From Candidatus Pacearchaeota archaeon (lineage in GTDB: Archaea; Nanobdellota; Nanobdellia; Pacearchaeales; GW2011-AR1): 64,000 nucleotides of DNA. Position 1 is the stretch's first letter. Every line of letters starts with the position of its first letter. Below the pieces are notes generated by a model. The model saw only the letters and a program-made list of their open reading frames with translations, searched no databases and was not told the DNA's origin. A program made the translations under genes and the position numbers. The DNA is taken from positions 404,135 through 468,134 of the forward strand of contig JAIFVX010000001.1 of assembly GCA_019659125.1 (NCBI GenBank), in the 5' to 3' direction. Positions 17,094-26,422 of the stretch are shown here, piece by piece.

Positions 17094-17651
17094 CTACTCA
17101 TCAACGAAGCTTGCTTTTCCTGAGGAAACAAGGATCTGGGAGACATCGGATTCAAGGTTTGCCAGCTCTCCCGCCTTGAAAGGGCCCACTACATTCCCTG
17201 TCATGTCTACAAAATTTTCGGTGTCCTCTTTGAACAGGATAACCTTATGTTTCTCCTCATGGTCCTGCTGCCTGCCGTTCAATACCCGTGTCAGCTCCTT
17301 ATCCCCTTCCTCATAGGCCTTTACAAGTTTATCAAAGGTACTTTTCTCAAAATCAAGCATATTTTCATAATCTCTCTTCATCATCCCTGTCTCGGTTGCC
17401 ACAAACACCAAGGTAAGGATCTTTTTCTTTCTCAGCCGTATAAGCTCCCTGAACATAGCTACGCAGTTCTCAAGCTGTTTCTTTGACTTCGCGATATTAT
17501 CGAGAAATAATGTATCCTCATGCGAGGATTCCTCACGTATGGTAACCAAATATTCTGAAAAATCACTGACAAACGCCTTTGGCAAGACTTGTAATGTCTC
17601 GCTATACTTCTCTTTTCGTAATAATTCATACATATCCGTATAGGTCAGCAT
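17094..17651 (-). CDS. GINS replication complex subunit (Gins51/Gins15 type)
   Basis: 185 aa. The N-terminal alpha domain includes the conserved R-x-x-K-I-x-x-L stretch (LRKKKILTLVF). A C-terminal small beta domain (ENFVDMTGNVVGPFKAGELAN) has the FxxxxGxxxGPFxxGE pattern of archaeal Gins51. The order alpha then beta matches Sld5/Psf1-type subunits. GINS joins MCM and the RecJ-like GAN nuclease in the archaeal CMG-like helicase; a GAN gene is present at 27255. Leaderless start supported by TTTATAAAC 26 nt upstream. Confidence 0.85.
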   Translation of the reverse strand: MLTYTDMYELLRKEKYSETLQVLPKAFVSDFSEYLVTIREESSHEDTLFLDNIAKSKKQLENCVAMFRELIRLRKKKILTLVFVATETGMMKRDYENMLDFEKSTFDKLVKAYEEGDKELTRVLNGRQQDHEEKHKVILFKEDTENFVDMTGNVVGPFKAGELANLESDVSQILVSSGKASFVDE

Positions 17652-17690
17652 ATAAATCCTATTCCGCTTGAGTTTATAAAAATACGTATA

Positions 17691-18935
17691 CTACTGGGTA
17701 GAAAAGAGAGTATTCTCGAGTAGTTTCGAAGCACTCATCCGTCTTCCCTGTTTTCCTGCTTGCTCAGTGAGGCGATGGCTCCCTTCTTTTTCAGAAGGGT
17801 AAACGAGCACAGGAACAGGATCGGCTGTATGTGCTTTCCTGGCACACGCAGTCGTATGATCGCCTGTGATAACCAGTTTATGAGTGCCTATAAACTTCTG
17901 TAGGAATGAAAAGAAATACTGGTCAATAAGTTCAATCATGTGCACTTTTTCATGAGGCTTGTTGTCATGGCCTGGAATGTCAGTTTCTTTGAAATGGACA
18001 TAGAAATAGTCATATTTTCCACTATACTTTTTAAGCATATCGACAGCATTCTGGGTTGCCTTCTTTAGGCCTTCATGAAGATTCGCATAAACATCCATAT
18101 GCTTCATGGGAGGATAGGAAAAATGGAATATCTCCATGCCTGCAGCACGAGCAATGCCTACTTCAAGAGGCATGTAGGAAAGGGCCATCCACTTCCCTCT
18201 TAGTTTCTTGAACTTCAGCGGATTGTTACCCGCATCCCGGCAAAAGAGAATGTTAGCGACAAATAGTCCTTTTTTAGCTCGGGCCATGTTCACAGGATGC
18301 TTGTCCAATACCTCAAAACTCTGGCGTACAAAGCTGTTGATCAGTTCCGAAGAAAGCTTTGAATCGTCCTCGTCATCCAATGATTTCGAATAGACCATAG
18401 TATCAGTAGCATGCTGATTCACCATCCCATTGATGTAGTAGGGATCTGCGTTCGTAATGTTATCAGAAAAACCTCCTCGAATGACTAGGATTCCTCGATG
18501 CTGCATCGTGGCCTTGAATTCAAAGGGAAACGGCAGTTTAACCTGCGTGTTGATGGCATGGGCGAGCAAGCGAGCTTCATCGGTCGTGAGGGTCCTTCCA
18601 GCTCTTCTATCCAGGATGGTTCCACTATCCAAATCTTGGATAGTAGCAAAGTTACATCGCAATGCGAGGTCTCCTGCCCGTAGCTTAAAACCTGCCCCTT
18701 GCGCCTCGAGAGTTCCCCGAGCAGCAAGCTGCGGATCATATCCCAACAACGAAACCACTGCTGAAGATGATTCAGGGGCAACTCCTTCCTTGATGGGATA
18801 ACAATATCCTATACTACTCTTTCTGGCAAGAGCATCGAGGTTCGGTGTCTTGGCAGCTTCTAACGGTGTTTTCCCATGCAATGCCGTGCATGGCTCGTCG
18901 GCAATACCATCGAGAATGACAAACACCCCTTTCAT
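17691..18935 (-). CDS. apgM: 2,3-bisphosphoglycerate-independent phosphoglycerate mutase, archaeal type
   Basis: 414 aa, family length. Begins MKGVFVILDGIADEP, the alkaline-phosphatase-superfamily metal site, followed by GKTPLEAAKTPNLDALA and the catalytic serine in PESSSAVVSLLGYDP. Later metal ligands are in HFKETDIPGHD and ITGDHTT. It interconverts 3- and 2-phosphoglycerate in glycolysis/gluconeogenesis. The start at 18935 rather than an upstream in-frame ATG is chosen by homology and by a TATA element about 22-25 nt upstream (around 18957). Divergent from ftsY, sharing the promoter region. Confidence 0.95.
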   Translation of the reverse strand: MKGVFVILDGIADEPCTALHGKTPLEAAKTPNLDALARKSSIGYCYPIKEGVAPESSSAVVSLLGYDPQLAARGTLEAQGAGFKLRAGDLALRCNFATIQDLDSGTILDRRAGRTLTTDEARLLAHAINTQVKLPFPFEFKATMQHRGILVIRGGFSDNITNADPYYINGMVNQHATDTMVYSKSLDDEDDSKLSSELINSFVRQSFEVLDKHPVNMARAKKGLFVANILFCRDAGNNPLKFKKLRGKWMALSYMPLEVGIARAAGMEIFHFSYPPMKHMDVYANLHEGLKKATQNAVDMLKKYSGKYDYFYVHFKETDIPGHDNKPHEKVHMIELIDQYFFSFLQKFIGTHKLVITGDHTTACARKAHTADPVPVLVYPSEKEGSHRLTEQAGKQGRRMSASKLLENTLFSTQ

Positions 18936-18949
18936 CGCACAAGAAGGGC

Positions 18950-18964
18950 CTAATAATTTATAAA
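18950..18964. promoter_or_regulatory. Shared divergent TATA region, apgM / ftsY
   Basis: AATAATTTATAAAGC is nearly symmetrical and reads as a TATA element on both strands. It lies about 22-25 nt from the apgM ATG (18935) and about 28 nt from the ftsY ATG (18986). One short A/T element may thus serve both directions; not tested. Confidence 0.5.
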
Positions 18965-18985
18965 GCTTCTCAAGCTGAAAAAGAT

Positions 18986-20119
18986 ATGTTCGATGCACTA
19001 CGAAAAAAGTTTTCCTCATGGCTCGGCAAGAAACCTGGAAAGAAAGGAAGGAAGAAAAAGGAAAGTAAGAAGAAAAAAGAGAAGAAAGAAAAAATACCTT
19101 CCGATAAAAAGCTGAAGCAGCAAGCAGCAAAGATTGAAAAAGAGGTTCCAGTAGCATTTGACTCTGGAAAATTAAAATACGAGCCTGATGAAGAGAAAAT
19201 TAAGGAAGAGATAACGGAAGATAAGGAAGAACAGGAAGAGAAACCTGGTTTCTTCTCAAGGCTGATAAGCCGGATTTCGACATCTGCACTTACACAGCCT
19301 CAGTTTGATGAATTCTTCATGGAATTGGAGATGACCTTGCTTGAGAACAATGTCGCCCTCGAAGTCGTAGATAAAATCAAAGAATCACTTCAAAAAAGCC
19401 TTGTGAATCAAAAGATGAAAAAATCTGAGGCCGAGAAGAAAGTTTTGAATTCCCTTAAAGATTCCATACTCTCGACGCTTATAGAAGCGCCAGATATAGT
19501 GAAGAAAATCAATGAGAAGTCAGGGATTTATACGATCATCTTCTTCGGCATTAATGGCTCTGGAAAAACGACGAGTATTGCCAAGCTGGCATACCTACTG
19601 AAACAAAAAGGAATAGCGAGTGTTCTTGTTGCAGGCGACACCTTTAGGGCTGCATCTATAGAGCAGTTGCAAACACATGGACAGAGGCTCGGAATTCCAG
19701 TCATTGCACATACCTATGGCTCGGATCCCGCTGCAGTTGCCTTCGATGCCAAGAAATATGCGGAAAAGAACGGAATCAAGGCAGTATTGATAGACACTGC
19801 AGGAAGAATGTACACCAAAGCCAATCTCCTAAAGGAAATGGAGAAGATAATTAAGATCTCTCAGCCCGATCTTAAGATATTTGTAGGAGAGTCAATTACC
19901 GGCAATGACGCTGTTGACCAGGCAAAGACATTCAATGAATCAATAGGAATTGATGGTATTATTCTAAGCAAGGCAGATGTTGATGAGAAAGCTGGGACAA
20001 TCCTCTCAGTCTCACAAGTAACACAAAAACCCATTTATTTTCTCGGAACTGGCCAGAATTATGAAGACCTTAAGCCTTTCACCAAGAAGGAAGTCCTTAA
20101 TCATCTAGGACTTGAATAG
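18986..20119 (+). CDS. ftsY: Signal recognition particle receptor FtsY
   Basis: 377 aa. A very Lys/Glu-rich N-terminal A region (residues 6-90) is followed by the four-helix N domain (~90-165) and the SRP GTPase G domain: P-loop GINGSGKTTS, GDTFRAASIEQL, DTAGR and the TKAD-equivalent LSKADVDEKAGT. It docks SRP54-ribosome complexes at the membrane. The partner srp54 lies 3 kb away at 23243. The ATG follows a divergent promoter shared with apgM. Highly charged N-termini are normal for FtsY. Confidence 0.96.
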   Translation: MFDALRKKFSSWLGKKPGKKGRKKKESKKKKEKKEKIPSDKKLKQQAAKIEKEVPVAFDSGKLKYEPDEEKIKEEITEDKEEQEEKPGFFSRLISRISTSALTQPQFDEFFMELEMTLLENNVALEVVDKIKESLQKSLVNQKMKKSEAEKKVLNSLKDSILSTLIEAPDIVKKINEKSGIYTIIFFGINGSGKTTSIAKLAYLLKQKGIASVLVAGDTFRAASIEQLQTHGQRLGIPVIAHTYGSDPAAVAFDAKKYAEKNGIKAVLIDTAGRMYTKANLLKEMEKIIKISQPDLKIFVGESITGNDAVDQAKTFNESIGIDGIILSKADVDEKAGTILSVSQVTQKPIYFLGTGQNYEDLKPFTKKEVLNHLGLE

Positions 20120-20149
20120 ATTTATAAATCTAAAAATCAAGATACTACC

Positions 20150-20329
20150 ATGGCGAAAAAGGAACCAAATTATGTAGCCACATTTTCATTAGCCGTACTA
20201 ATAACCCTCGTTATCCATTATTTCTTCATTTCAAGAGTTACTATGCATCCCACACTACATGTCCTCTTTTCAATCCTTATGTTGTGGGTAGTTATGGGAA
20301 TTATAGCAAACTTCTCTTCTAAGAAGTAA
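20150..20329 (+). CDS. Small two-TM membrane protein, 59 aa
   Basis: Begins MAKKEPNYVATFSLAV; two hydrophobic helices (about residues 9-25 and 33-53) and a Ser-Lys-Lys end. A TTTATAAAT TATA box (20121-20129) is 26 nt before the ATG, the best evidence that this short frame is a real leaderless gene. Its 3' end overlaps the convergent Nudix gene by 11 nt. No family recognised. Confidence 0.7.
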   Translation: MAKKEPNYVATFSLAVLITLVIHYFFISRVTMHPTLHVLFSILMLWVVMGIIANFSSKK

Positions 20330-20768
20330 TCAATTTCAATAATCGTTCTATAAATTCAAATTGTGCAGCATTCATCTTTGTCTTTGCCTGGGAAAGTGAA
20401 AAGAACCCAGCCCTGTCGACTTCAGGGAATTTCTTCCATTCTCCTGACTTTAACCTCATGGAAAAATAATTAGTGACGAGAAGACCGTTCCACTCTCCCT
20501 CGAACGCCCACGCATGCACAATCTTTCCTCCCTTCATCTTTATTTCACCTAAAGAAATGTAATTCCCTGAAGGGTCAATGCCTGTCTCCTCTTTAAACTC
20601 CCGTTGTGCAGCAGCGAACAATTCCTCTCCTTCATTTACTTCCCCCTTAGGAATCCCCCAAAATCCATCATCTTTTCCCTTGAAGAACGGCCCTCCAGGA
20701 TGCACAAGAAATACTTCAAGTTCTTTTCTTTTTCGGTACATCAACAATCCTGCACTAATCCGTTTCAT
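20319..20768 (-). CDS. Nudix hydrolase
   Basis: 149 aa. The full Nudix box is present: GEVNEGEELFAAAQREFKEE followed by TG, matching G-x5-E-x7-R-E-U-x-E-E-x-G-U. N-terminal SAGLLMYRKRKELEVFLVHPGGP and GFWGIPKG are typical of the MutT/diadenosine polyphosphatase-like (Ap4A hydrolase type) branch; substrate cannot be fixed from sequence. Start at ATG 20768 rather than GTG 20774, because a TATA element around 20792-20800 predicts transcript start near 20770. Confidence 0.93.
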   Translation of the reverse strand: MKRISAGLLMYRKRKELEVFLVHPGGPFFKGKDDGFWGIPKGEVNEGEELFAAAQREFKEETGIDPSGNYISLGEIKMKGGKIVHAWAFEGEWNGLLVTNYFSMRLKSGEWKKFPEVDRAGFFSLSQAKTKMNAAQFEFIERLLKLITS

Positions 20769-20811
20769 GAACACTTAAAAATTCAAGATCTAATATAAAG
20801 GTTTCTCACAC

Positions 20812-23166
20812 TTAATAGATATGTCCGAAGAAAGTAATAGTTGGCACTTTAGAGTATCCTACGAAAATGGGAATAGGATCTCCAGCTCTTATCTGAACCA
20901 GGATAATATTTTTATCATTTTTCTCGAAGTAAAGGAGAGCAGGGTTACTGCCTGCAAGGCTAAGGTTATAGGCGGCTCCAAGAGAACTAAGCGTCCCTAT
21001 GGCTACCGATCCTCCGTCTGATAGCTTTATTCGTGGAGAAAGCATTTTATCAGATCCTGATGTCTGTGGATAATCCAAAGTGATAAAATTCGAGTCATCG
21101 GATGGCGTTCCGTTGTAAGTAACGTTATATGGTCTACTTCCAAACATAACAACTCCCTTTCCCTCAGCAATAAGCGTCGTGTCATAGGTAGTAGTGCCAG
21201 TTCCTATGTCGGCAAATGAAACTCCGTCACTGCTATATCCGGTAGTTTGATTCCTTATCGTAGTGACCTTGACAACATAAGGATAATCGGGTATCATAAC
21301 AAGATCATTTTTATGAATTTTTTCGCCTTCTTTGATGATAATAGCATGCCCATCGAGATCGCTTTCTAGACTCATGTTAAGATCACTCTTGCGAATGGCG
21401 AACTGGAAATTAAGTATCTCTCCATGATAATCTCGTACAAGCCGTACTAATACACTCTGGTTGGTTGGACCTCCAACACTAACCTGCACTGGATCAAGTG
21501 AAGCATTCCGAAGAAATTCATAATAGGGCTTATTCGCACCATCATACTTAAGAGGCCCTATAGGTCCTAGTAACATCCGAGACTGGGGATACCCAAACTG
21601 TGAAAACCCATAACTTTGATTAATATCTCTGCTAGAGCTTTCTCTCTCACCTGCAGAACCGAAGTTCATTAATTGAAAGGAGTTGTTAGAGATTCCACAA
21701 GCACCATTGCTGCATCCATTTGGACATTGTGTGATTGCATAGAAAAGACCATCAAATGTCGACTTTATCTGCTGTATTGAAGGATCAGCGTAATTAGACG
21801 AACACAAGAACTCGCTCAAATAACAATTGCTTCCCGAACATGCCTGGACGCTAGTGGTTCCTGATGCATTTTGAATACTGCACTGATCTGCCCACTGGTT
21901 CCCCAATTGAGAAACAATGATAGATGCGTCGATATAATTAAGGCCTCGATCAGGATCAAAACATAGAGGACTTCCGCCAGTAATGATACAAGCACCATTG
22001 CTGCATCCATTTGCACAGGTGTATTTTTCCTTGAATCCATGTCCATACGTTTCATCCCATGTTGCCTTGCACGAATGTTCTACAAGCACACAACCAGTGG
22101 AATTTCCACTACATTCTCCTACATTAGGTCCATCATAATTATAACAAAAATCGGTTGCCACCTGTCCTAGAAAAGTGGTATCTCCTCTTGTTGTGTAATT
22201 TCGTCCTCGATCAGTATCAGTACAATCAATAATACCTGTGCAGTCAATCCTATTAAAGTTAGCAGAAACATCAATGAAATCACTAATAGAAGTTGTACCA
22301 TCTCTGTTGATATCAGTGTTAGCGCACCAGGTAGGGCTTGTGCAGTTAACCTCGTTGAAGTGGGCGCTGACATCAATGAAGTCACTGATAGTTACGCTTC
22401 CATCATGATTGATGTCTGTATTTCCACACCAGTTGTTGTCTGGAGAAGGAATAGTAGTGTTTGTAGTACACGCAGAACCAAGAGTACAGAAGTTAGCTCC
22501 GGCACCTTGAACACTCACACATTGGTTTTGAAGACATTCGGCATGCGATGTCTGAGAGCAATCAATATTCGTCATACATTGATTAGCGCCCAATCCGGAC
22601 ACGCTAATGCATTGGCTGTTGCTGCAGATAGTGTGACTAGTGCTATTGGTAGAATTGCTGTTGTTTGTAGAAGCAGCGGCAAAGGCAATAGTAGTCGGTT
22701 CGGAACCACTGACGCTATAAGTATCTGAAGCCGTCGAAGCACTTACTTGTGAACCGCTTCGCGTTTGCACTAAAGGAATAACCGAAACTCGTGTAATGTT
22801 ATGCAAACTGGTGTTTCCATAATAGACAGGAATTCTAACAGTTTCGTACTCACGTAGTGTGATATTAGGATAATTAAATGTGGCACTCATGCCAGCAGCA
22901 TCCTCAAGGACAATGCTGAAGCCAGTGATATTACCCTGACCAGCATTCCTCTGGACAATAAGGGTCATCAATGGATAGGTATCATCACCGATGGTCACTG
23001 ATTGTCGTTGTATCGCAAGAGCATTCTGCGCTGCTTGGGCAGTCTCAATTCTCTCACCAGATTGTTTGATGACTGGCTTTACGAATGTCCAGACAAGAAG
23101 GATAGCGGCAATAGCAATAATAATGACAAGAACAGCGGTAATAACATCGCTAAGCCCCTTTTTCAT
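20812..23166 (-). CDS. KG-signal secreted protein with dockerin-like and Cys-rich modules
   Basis: 784 aa. MKKG then LSDVITAVLVIIIAIAAILLVW is a class III signal and pilin-like helix (archaeal pilin 'SxVI' type). An extracellular beta domain (~40-160) is followed by short Cys-rich C-x-S-x-Q-C repeats (~180-235), a dockerin-like pair of Ca-binding loops (about 245-312; DINHDGSVTISDF and DINRDGTTSISDF), two copies of a Cys-rich module (315-393 and 402-490) ending C-x-N-G-C-S-N-G-A-C, and a large beta-rich C-terminal domain. The start has a TATA-like element about 26 nt upstream and AAGGAT before ATG. Probably a surface protein processed by prepilin peptidase. Confidence 0.87.
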   Translation of the reverse strand: MKKGLSDVITAVLVIIIAIAAILLVWTFVKPVIKQSGERIETAQAAQNALAIQRQSVTIGDDTYPLMTLIVQRNAGQGNITGFSIVLEDAAGMSATFNYPNITLREYETVRIPVYYGNTSLHNITRVSVIPLVQTRSGSQVSASTASDTYSVSGSEPTTIAFAAASTNNSNSTNSTSHTICSNSQCISVSGLGANQCMTNIDCSQTSHAECLQNQCVSVQGAGANFCTLGSACTTNTTIPSPDNNWCGNTDINHDGSVTISDFIDVSAHFNEVNCTSPTWCANTDINRDGTTSISDFIDVSANFNRIDCTGIIDCTDTDRGRNYTTRGDTTFLGQVATDFCYNYDGPNVGECSGNSTGCVLVEHSCKATWDETYGHGFKEKYTCANGCSNGACIITGGSPLCFDPDRGLNYIDASIIVSQLGNQWADQCSIQNASGTTSVQACSGSNCYLSEFLCSSNYADPSIQQIKSTFDGLFYAITQCPNGCSNGACGISNNSFQLMNFGSAGERESSSRDINQSYGFSQFGYPQSRMLLGPIGPLKYDGANKPYYEFLRNASLDPVQVSVGGPTNQSVLVRLVRDYHGEILNFQFAIRKSDLNMSLESDLDGHAIIIKEGEKIHKNDLVMIPDYPYVVKVTTIRNQTTGYSSDGVSFADIGTGTTTYDTTLIAEGKGVVMFGSRPYNVTYNGTPSDDSNFITLDYPQTSGSDKMLSPRIKLSDGGSVAIGTLSSLGAAYNLSLAGSNPALLYFEKNDKNIILVQIRAGDPIPIFVGYSKVPTITFFGHIY

Positions 23167-23242
23167 ATCCTTAGACCTTTAAAGAGTATTTAAACATTCT
23201 TATACCCATAACCTTTAATACCTTCTGCAAACTTGTTTTTCC

Positions 23243-24601
23243 ATGTTAGAGAAATTGTCAAATGCACTGAAAAAGACAACTGACAAGATAGCAAATGCCA
23301 TCTTCCTTGACAAAGGACTGGTAGATTCCATTGTGAAAGACCTGCAAAGGGCCTTGATTGAAGCGGATGTCAACGTTCCCCTAGTCCTCCAGATTACTCA
23401 GAAAATAAAGAAAGCGGCACTGGATGAGCGGATAAAGGGCCTTGAGAAAAAAGAGCATATTATCAAATTATTGCATGATGAATTGGTCGCATTGCTTGGA
23501 GAAAAACGAGAGATCAAGCTTGAGAAACATAATACATTTCTCCTTGCAGGGTTATATGGGGCAGGTAAAACAACGACTATCTCAAAACTGGCCTCATACT
23601 ATGCAAAACGAGGTAACAAGGTATGTGCCATAGGACTGGACGTGCATAGACCTGCAGCATCAGAGCAGTTGAAGCAAGCGTGTGCAAAAGTGAATGTCCC
23701 TGTCTTTATATCCCCTGAGGAAAAAGACCCTAAAAAGATATGGAAGAAATATGAGAGAGAGTTGAAAGACTACACCATTGTCCTCGTTGATACTGCAGGA
23801 AGGGACTCGCTCAGTGAAGATTTGATCAAGGAAGTCAAGGATATAGCAAAGTTGGCGCAGCCAACTGAAACATTCCTTGTCATGCCAGCAGATATAGGGC
23901 AGACTGCAAAGAAGCAGGCAGAGGCGTTCAAGTCAGCATTGAACATTACAGGAGTTATCATAACGAGGATGGACTCGACTGCAAAGGCGGGTGGAGCACT
24001 GACTGCATGTGCTGAGGTGAAAGCGCCTGTTGTATTTATAGGGACGGGAGAAAAGCCTGCAGATTTGGAAGTGTTCAATCCAGAGTCATTCCTCTCTAGA
24101 TTGCTAGGAATGGGTGACCTACAAACACTGATGGATAAGATACATTCAGTCGTTGACAAGAGCCAGATAGAAAAGACTCAGAAACAATTGCAAGAGGGTA
24201 AATTCACTCTCAAAGACTTACAGGCACAGCTCGAATCAATGGAATCACTCGGTTCAATGGATAAGATCATAGGGCTGATACCTGGACTAGGAAAAACAAA
24301 GATCCCGGATGAAGCAATGAACACGCAACAGGAAAAGATGAAACATTGGAAGCATGCAATCTCATCGATGACTCAGGAAGAAGTAGAGAACCCTGAAGTT
24401 CTTGAGAAGCAGACATCAAGGATACAAAGGATTGCAAAAGGATCTGGAACTTCAACCTCGGATATCCGCGCATTGATAAAGCAGTACAAGATGTTGAAGG
24501 AAATGATTAAATCCCAGTCAAAGATTGCCGAAGGCGGTGCATTAGATCAAAAGACTATGATGAAACTTGCCAAGAAATTCGGCAGGAAAATGCGGTTCTA
24601 A
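23243..24601 (+). CDS. srp54: Signal recognition particle 54 kDa protein
   Basis: 452 aa, full length. N domain 1-~95; G domain with P-loop GLYGAGKTTT, DVHRPAASEQL, DTAGR and TRMDSTAKAGG; then the Met-rich M domain (from ~300) ending with the RNA-binding SGTSTSDIRALIKQY and a Lys/Met-rich tail. It binds signal sequences and SRP RNA and targets ribosomes via FtsY. The SRP RNA gene was not found in this window. The stop overlaps the bud32 start by one base (TAATG), so the two are probably co-translated. Confidence 0.98.
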   Translation: MLEKLSNALKKTTDKIANAIFLDKGLVDSIVKDLQRALIEADVNVPLVLQITQKIKKAALDERIKGLEKKEHIIKLLHDELVALLGEKREIKLEKHNTFLLAGLYGAGKTTTISKLASYYAKRGNKVCAIGLDVHRPAASEQLKQACAKVNVPVFISPEEKDPKKIWKKYERELKDYTIVLVDTAGRDSLSEDLIKEVKDIAKLAQPTETFLVMPADIGQTAKKQAEAFKSALNITGVIITRMDSTAKAGGALTACAEVKAPVVFIGTGEKPADLEVFNPESFLSRLLGMGDLQTLMDKIHSVVDKSQIEKTQKQLQEGKFTLKDLQAQLESMESLGSMDKIIGLIPGLGKTKIPDEAMNTQQEKMKHWKHAISSMTQEEVENPEVLEKQTSRIQRIAKGSGTSTSDIRALIKQYKMLKEMIKSQSKIAEGGALDQKTMMKLAKKFGRKMRF

Positions 24602-25206
24602 TGAGAAAACTAATCGCGCAAGGAGCTGAGGCAAAAATAATTCAGATATCATCAACAATACTTAAGCAGCGGATAAGGAAAGGATATAGGATTTCAGAGC
24701 TGGATGAAAAGCTACGAAAACAACGAACACGAAAAGAGGCAAAGCTTCTTGAGAAAGCAAAACAATTAATTCCTGTGCCAAAGCTCATAAAAATGGATGA
24801 AGCAAATAAGGAATTAGAAATTGAGTTCATCAAAGGAAAGAAACTTGCTGAGCATCTTGATGGATTAAAAAATAAAATAACGATCGCGAAAGAGATAGGG
24901 AAAAATGTAGCAAGGATCCATGATGCTGGAATAATCCATGGAGACCTGACGACAAGCAACATGATTGCACAAGACAGTAAAGTCTACTTCATTGACTTCG
25001 GTCTTGGCTTTGAATCAGACAAAATTGAGGACAAAGCCGTTGATCTGCATGTACTGAAAGAAGCACTGGAAGCAAAGCATTTCAAGTACGCAGAACAATT
25101 GTTTCAGGGAGTTGTCAAAGGTTATAAGAAATCAAAGTATGCAAAGGAAACTCTCAAGCGATTGGAAAAAGTAGAGCAAAGAGGAAGATACAAGCAGTCA
25201 TATTGA
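24601..25206 (+). CDS. bud32: Bud32/PRPK-type kinase of the KEOPS complex
   Basis: 201 aa, the small size typical of archaeal Bud32. N-terminal QGAEAKII is the glycine-loop equivalent. The catalytic loop is GIIHGDLTTSNM (H-G-D-L-x-x-x-N) and the metal site is FIDFGLG (DFG). The C-terminal basic helix fits the family. In KEOPS, Bud32 supports Kae1 in t6A37 modification of ANN-decoding tRNAs such as the tRNA-Thr of this window. Kae1 is not adjacent. One-base overlap with srp54. Confidence 0.95.
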   Translation: MRKLIAQGAEAKIIQISSTILKQRIRKGYRISELDEKLRKQRTRKEAKLLEKAKQLIPVPKLIKMDEANKELEIEFIKGKKLAEHLDGLKNKITIAKEIGKNVARIHDAGIIHGDLTTSNMIAQDSKVYFIDFGLGFESDKIEDKAVDLHVLKEALEAKHFKYAEQLFQGVVKGYKKSKYAKETLKRLEKVEQRGRYKQSY

Positions 25207-25242
25207 CAAACCTTATAAACGATCTTTTTCCCCTATTCATGA

Positions 25243-25315
25243 AGCCCCTTAGTCTAGTGGTCAAGGACGATGGCCTTTGGCGCCGTAAACCCCGGTTCGA
25301 ATCCGGGAGGGGCTA
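25243..25315 (+). tRNA. tRNA-Gln (anticodon UUG)
   Basis: Acceptor AGCCCCT (25243-25249) pairs with AGGGGCT (25308-25314). The anticodon stem ATGGC/GCCGT (one T-G pair) encloses loop CTTTGGC with anticodon TTG. T arm CCCGG-TTCGAAT-CCGGG. Discriminator A at 25315, no encoded CCA. The A1-U72 pair is the feature used by archaeal GatDE to recognise tRNA-Gln for transamidation. A TATA element (CTTATAAAC, 25212-25220) precedes it. Confidence 0.94.
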
Positions 25316-25331
25316 TGGTATAACGTTCTAG

Positions 25332-25826
25332 TTATCGCCTATGCTTAACAGAGAGCCGTACGATCCAGATGATGACTCCTATAATAAGTAAAACTAAAAA
25401 GATGTTTATAAGAATTGAAGTAACGCTCCATGGATTATAAGAATAAGGTAGATAATCTTGACTTCCATACATCATTCCTCCTCCAATCCCATAGCTTCTT
25501 CCCATCATGACATTCATCATCCCAGAATACATGCTTCCCCGTTCACCGCAATAGAATACTTTCCCCATGTTGATATGTGCCTGCCGTAGACTCTCCGAGC
25601 CTTCTCCCCCAAGCCTTTCCTCCATGATCACATGAAGCTCGCCGGGGTGCATTTGTTCCATAAAGTAATCGCCAATCTCCTCTAATTGGCTTTCGTTAAG
25701 CTGACTGCACGAAATCTTACTTTGGATGAGCGCTCGTGCATAATCATATTCATCTGCATGGACAACAGAGAGAGCCAAGAGCAACAATGTCGCAGCCGTT
25801 AGGAGTAAGAAATATCTGCTTCTCAT
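25332..25826 (-). CDS. Secreted, C-terminally anchored small protein
   Basis: 164 aa. Signal peptide (residues 1-24, ending VVHADEY), a helical region with two conserved-looking cysteines and MEQMHPGELHVIMEERLGG, a Gly/Met/Tyr-rich linker (GGGMMYGSQ), one C-terminal TM helix and a basic tail. The layout (short helical Met/His-containing domain, then anchor) resembles small archaeal membrane proteins of unknown role; a metal-binding role is possible from the Met/His content. ATG at 25826 is chosen because a TATATAATTG element lies about 26 nt upstream. Confidence 0.75.
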   Translation of the reverse strand: MRSRYFLLLTAATLLLLALSVVHADEYDYARALIQSKISCSQLNESQLEEIGDYFMEQMHPGELHVIMEERLGGEGSESLRQAHINMGKVFYCGERGSMYSGMMNVMMGRSYGIGGGMMYGSQDYLPYSYNPWSVTSILINIFLVLLIIGVIIWIVRLSVKHRR

Positions 25827-25863
25827 AGCGATAGAATGAATGGGAAATATATAATTGTATGTG

Positions 25864-26421
25864 TTAAGACTCAATCTTCTTGACTTCAGGAACAAGAGCA
25901 AAGATCCTGATTTCACAAAGAGCAAGAGGATAGATCTTCTTCAGCTTCAAGGAAAGTTCCTTCTGGATCTTGTTGGTCATGATCTCGGTGAATAATTCCT
26001 GGATTGTTCTCGTCTTGAAGTATCCCTCAAGATGCTGTTTGGTAGCGACCCTTAAGGAATTCCTTACAGCCCGTGAGACCTTGTTTCGCGTGAGCATGAA
26101 TGGCTTGACAACAGCATTGCCGTCCCTGCATGATACGGGAAATGAGTCCTCAACATAGTCAGTTCCCCGCCGCATCATTCTTCGTATGTATGATCCCATT
26201 AATTCCAAGCTTACCGGCTCTGCACTCAATGTCTCACCTTCAGCCTTGATCTTGAATTTCATCTCAATACTCTTTCCTCGCAAGCTTCGTGTCAAATCCA
26301 ATTTCACGGTCTTTCCATTTAATTCAGCCGGCTCTGAGCCATAGAGCATTATCTTTGCTGATGTCAAAGGAGCCTTGACCTCGTAGAATGATTTCTTTCC
26401 GCCTTTCTTTAGTTTTGCCAT
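25864..26421 (-). CDS. rps3ae: 30S ribosomal protein eS1 (S3Ae)
   Basis: 185 aa basic protein with family features KKSFYEVKAPLTSAKI, the LDLTRSLRGK segment, the RRMMRRGTDYVEDSF region and the C-terminal EIMTNKIQKELS. Archaeal S3Ae is about 190-210 aa, so this copy is slightly short at the N-terminus. It sits at the platform/mRNA exit side of the small subunit. It begins 1 nt after the eL42 stop, forming an eL42-eS1 operon. Confidence 0.95.
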   Translation of the reverse strand: MAKLKKGGKKSFYEVKAPLTSAKIMLYGSEPAELNGKTVKLDLTRSLRGKSIEMKFKIKAEGETLSAEPVSLELMGSYIRRMMRRGTDYVEDSFPVSCRDGNAVVKPFMLTRNKVSRAVRNSLRVATKQHLEGYFKTRTIQELFTEIMTNKIQKELSLKLKKIYPLALCEIRIFALVPEVKKIES

Positions 26422-26422
26422 G

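Noticed and set aside
18457..18801. Plus-strand frame of 114 codons within apgM
   Set aside because: Lies opposite the conserved phosphoglycerate mutase N-terminal region, no promoter, no domain.
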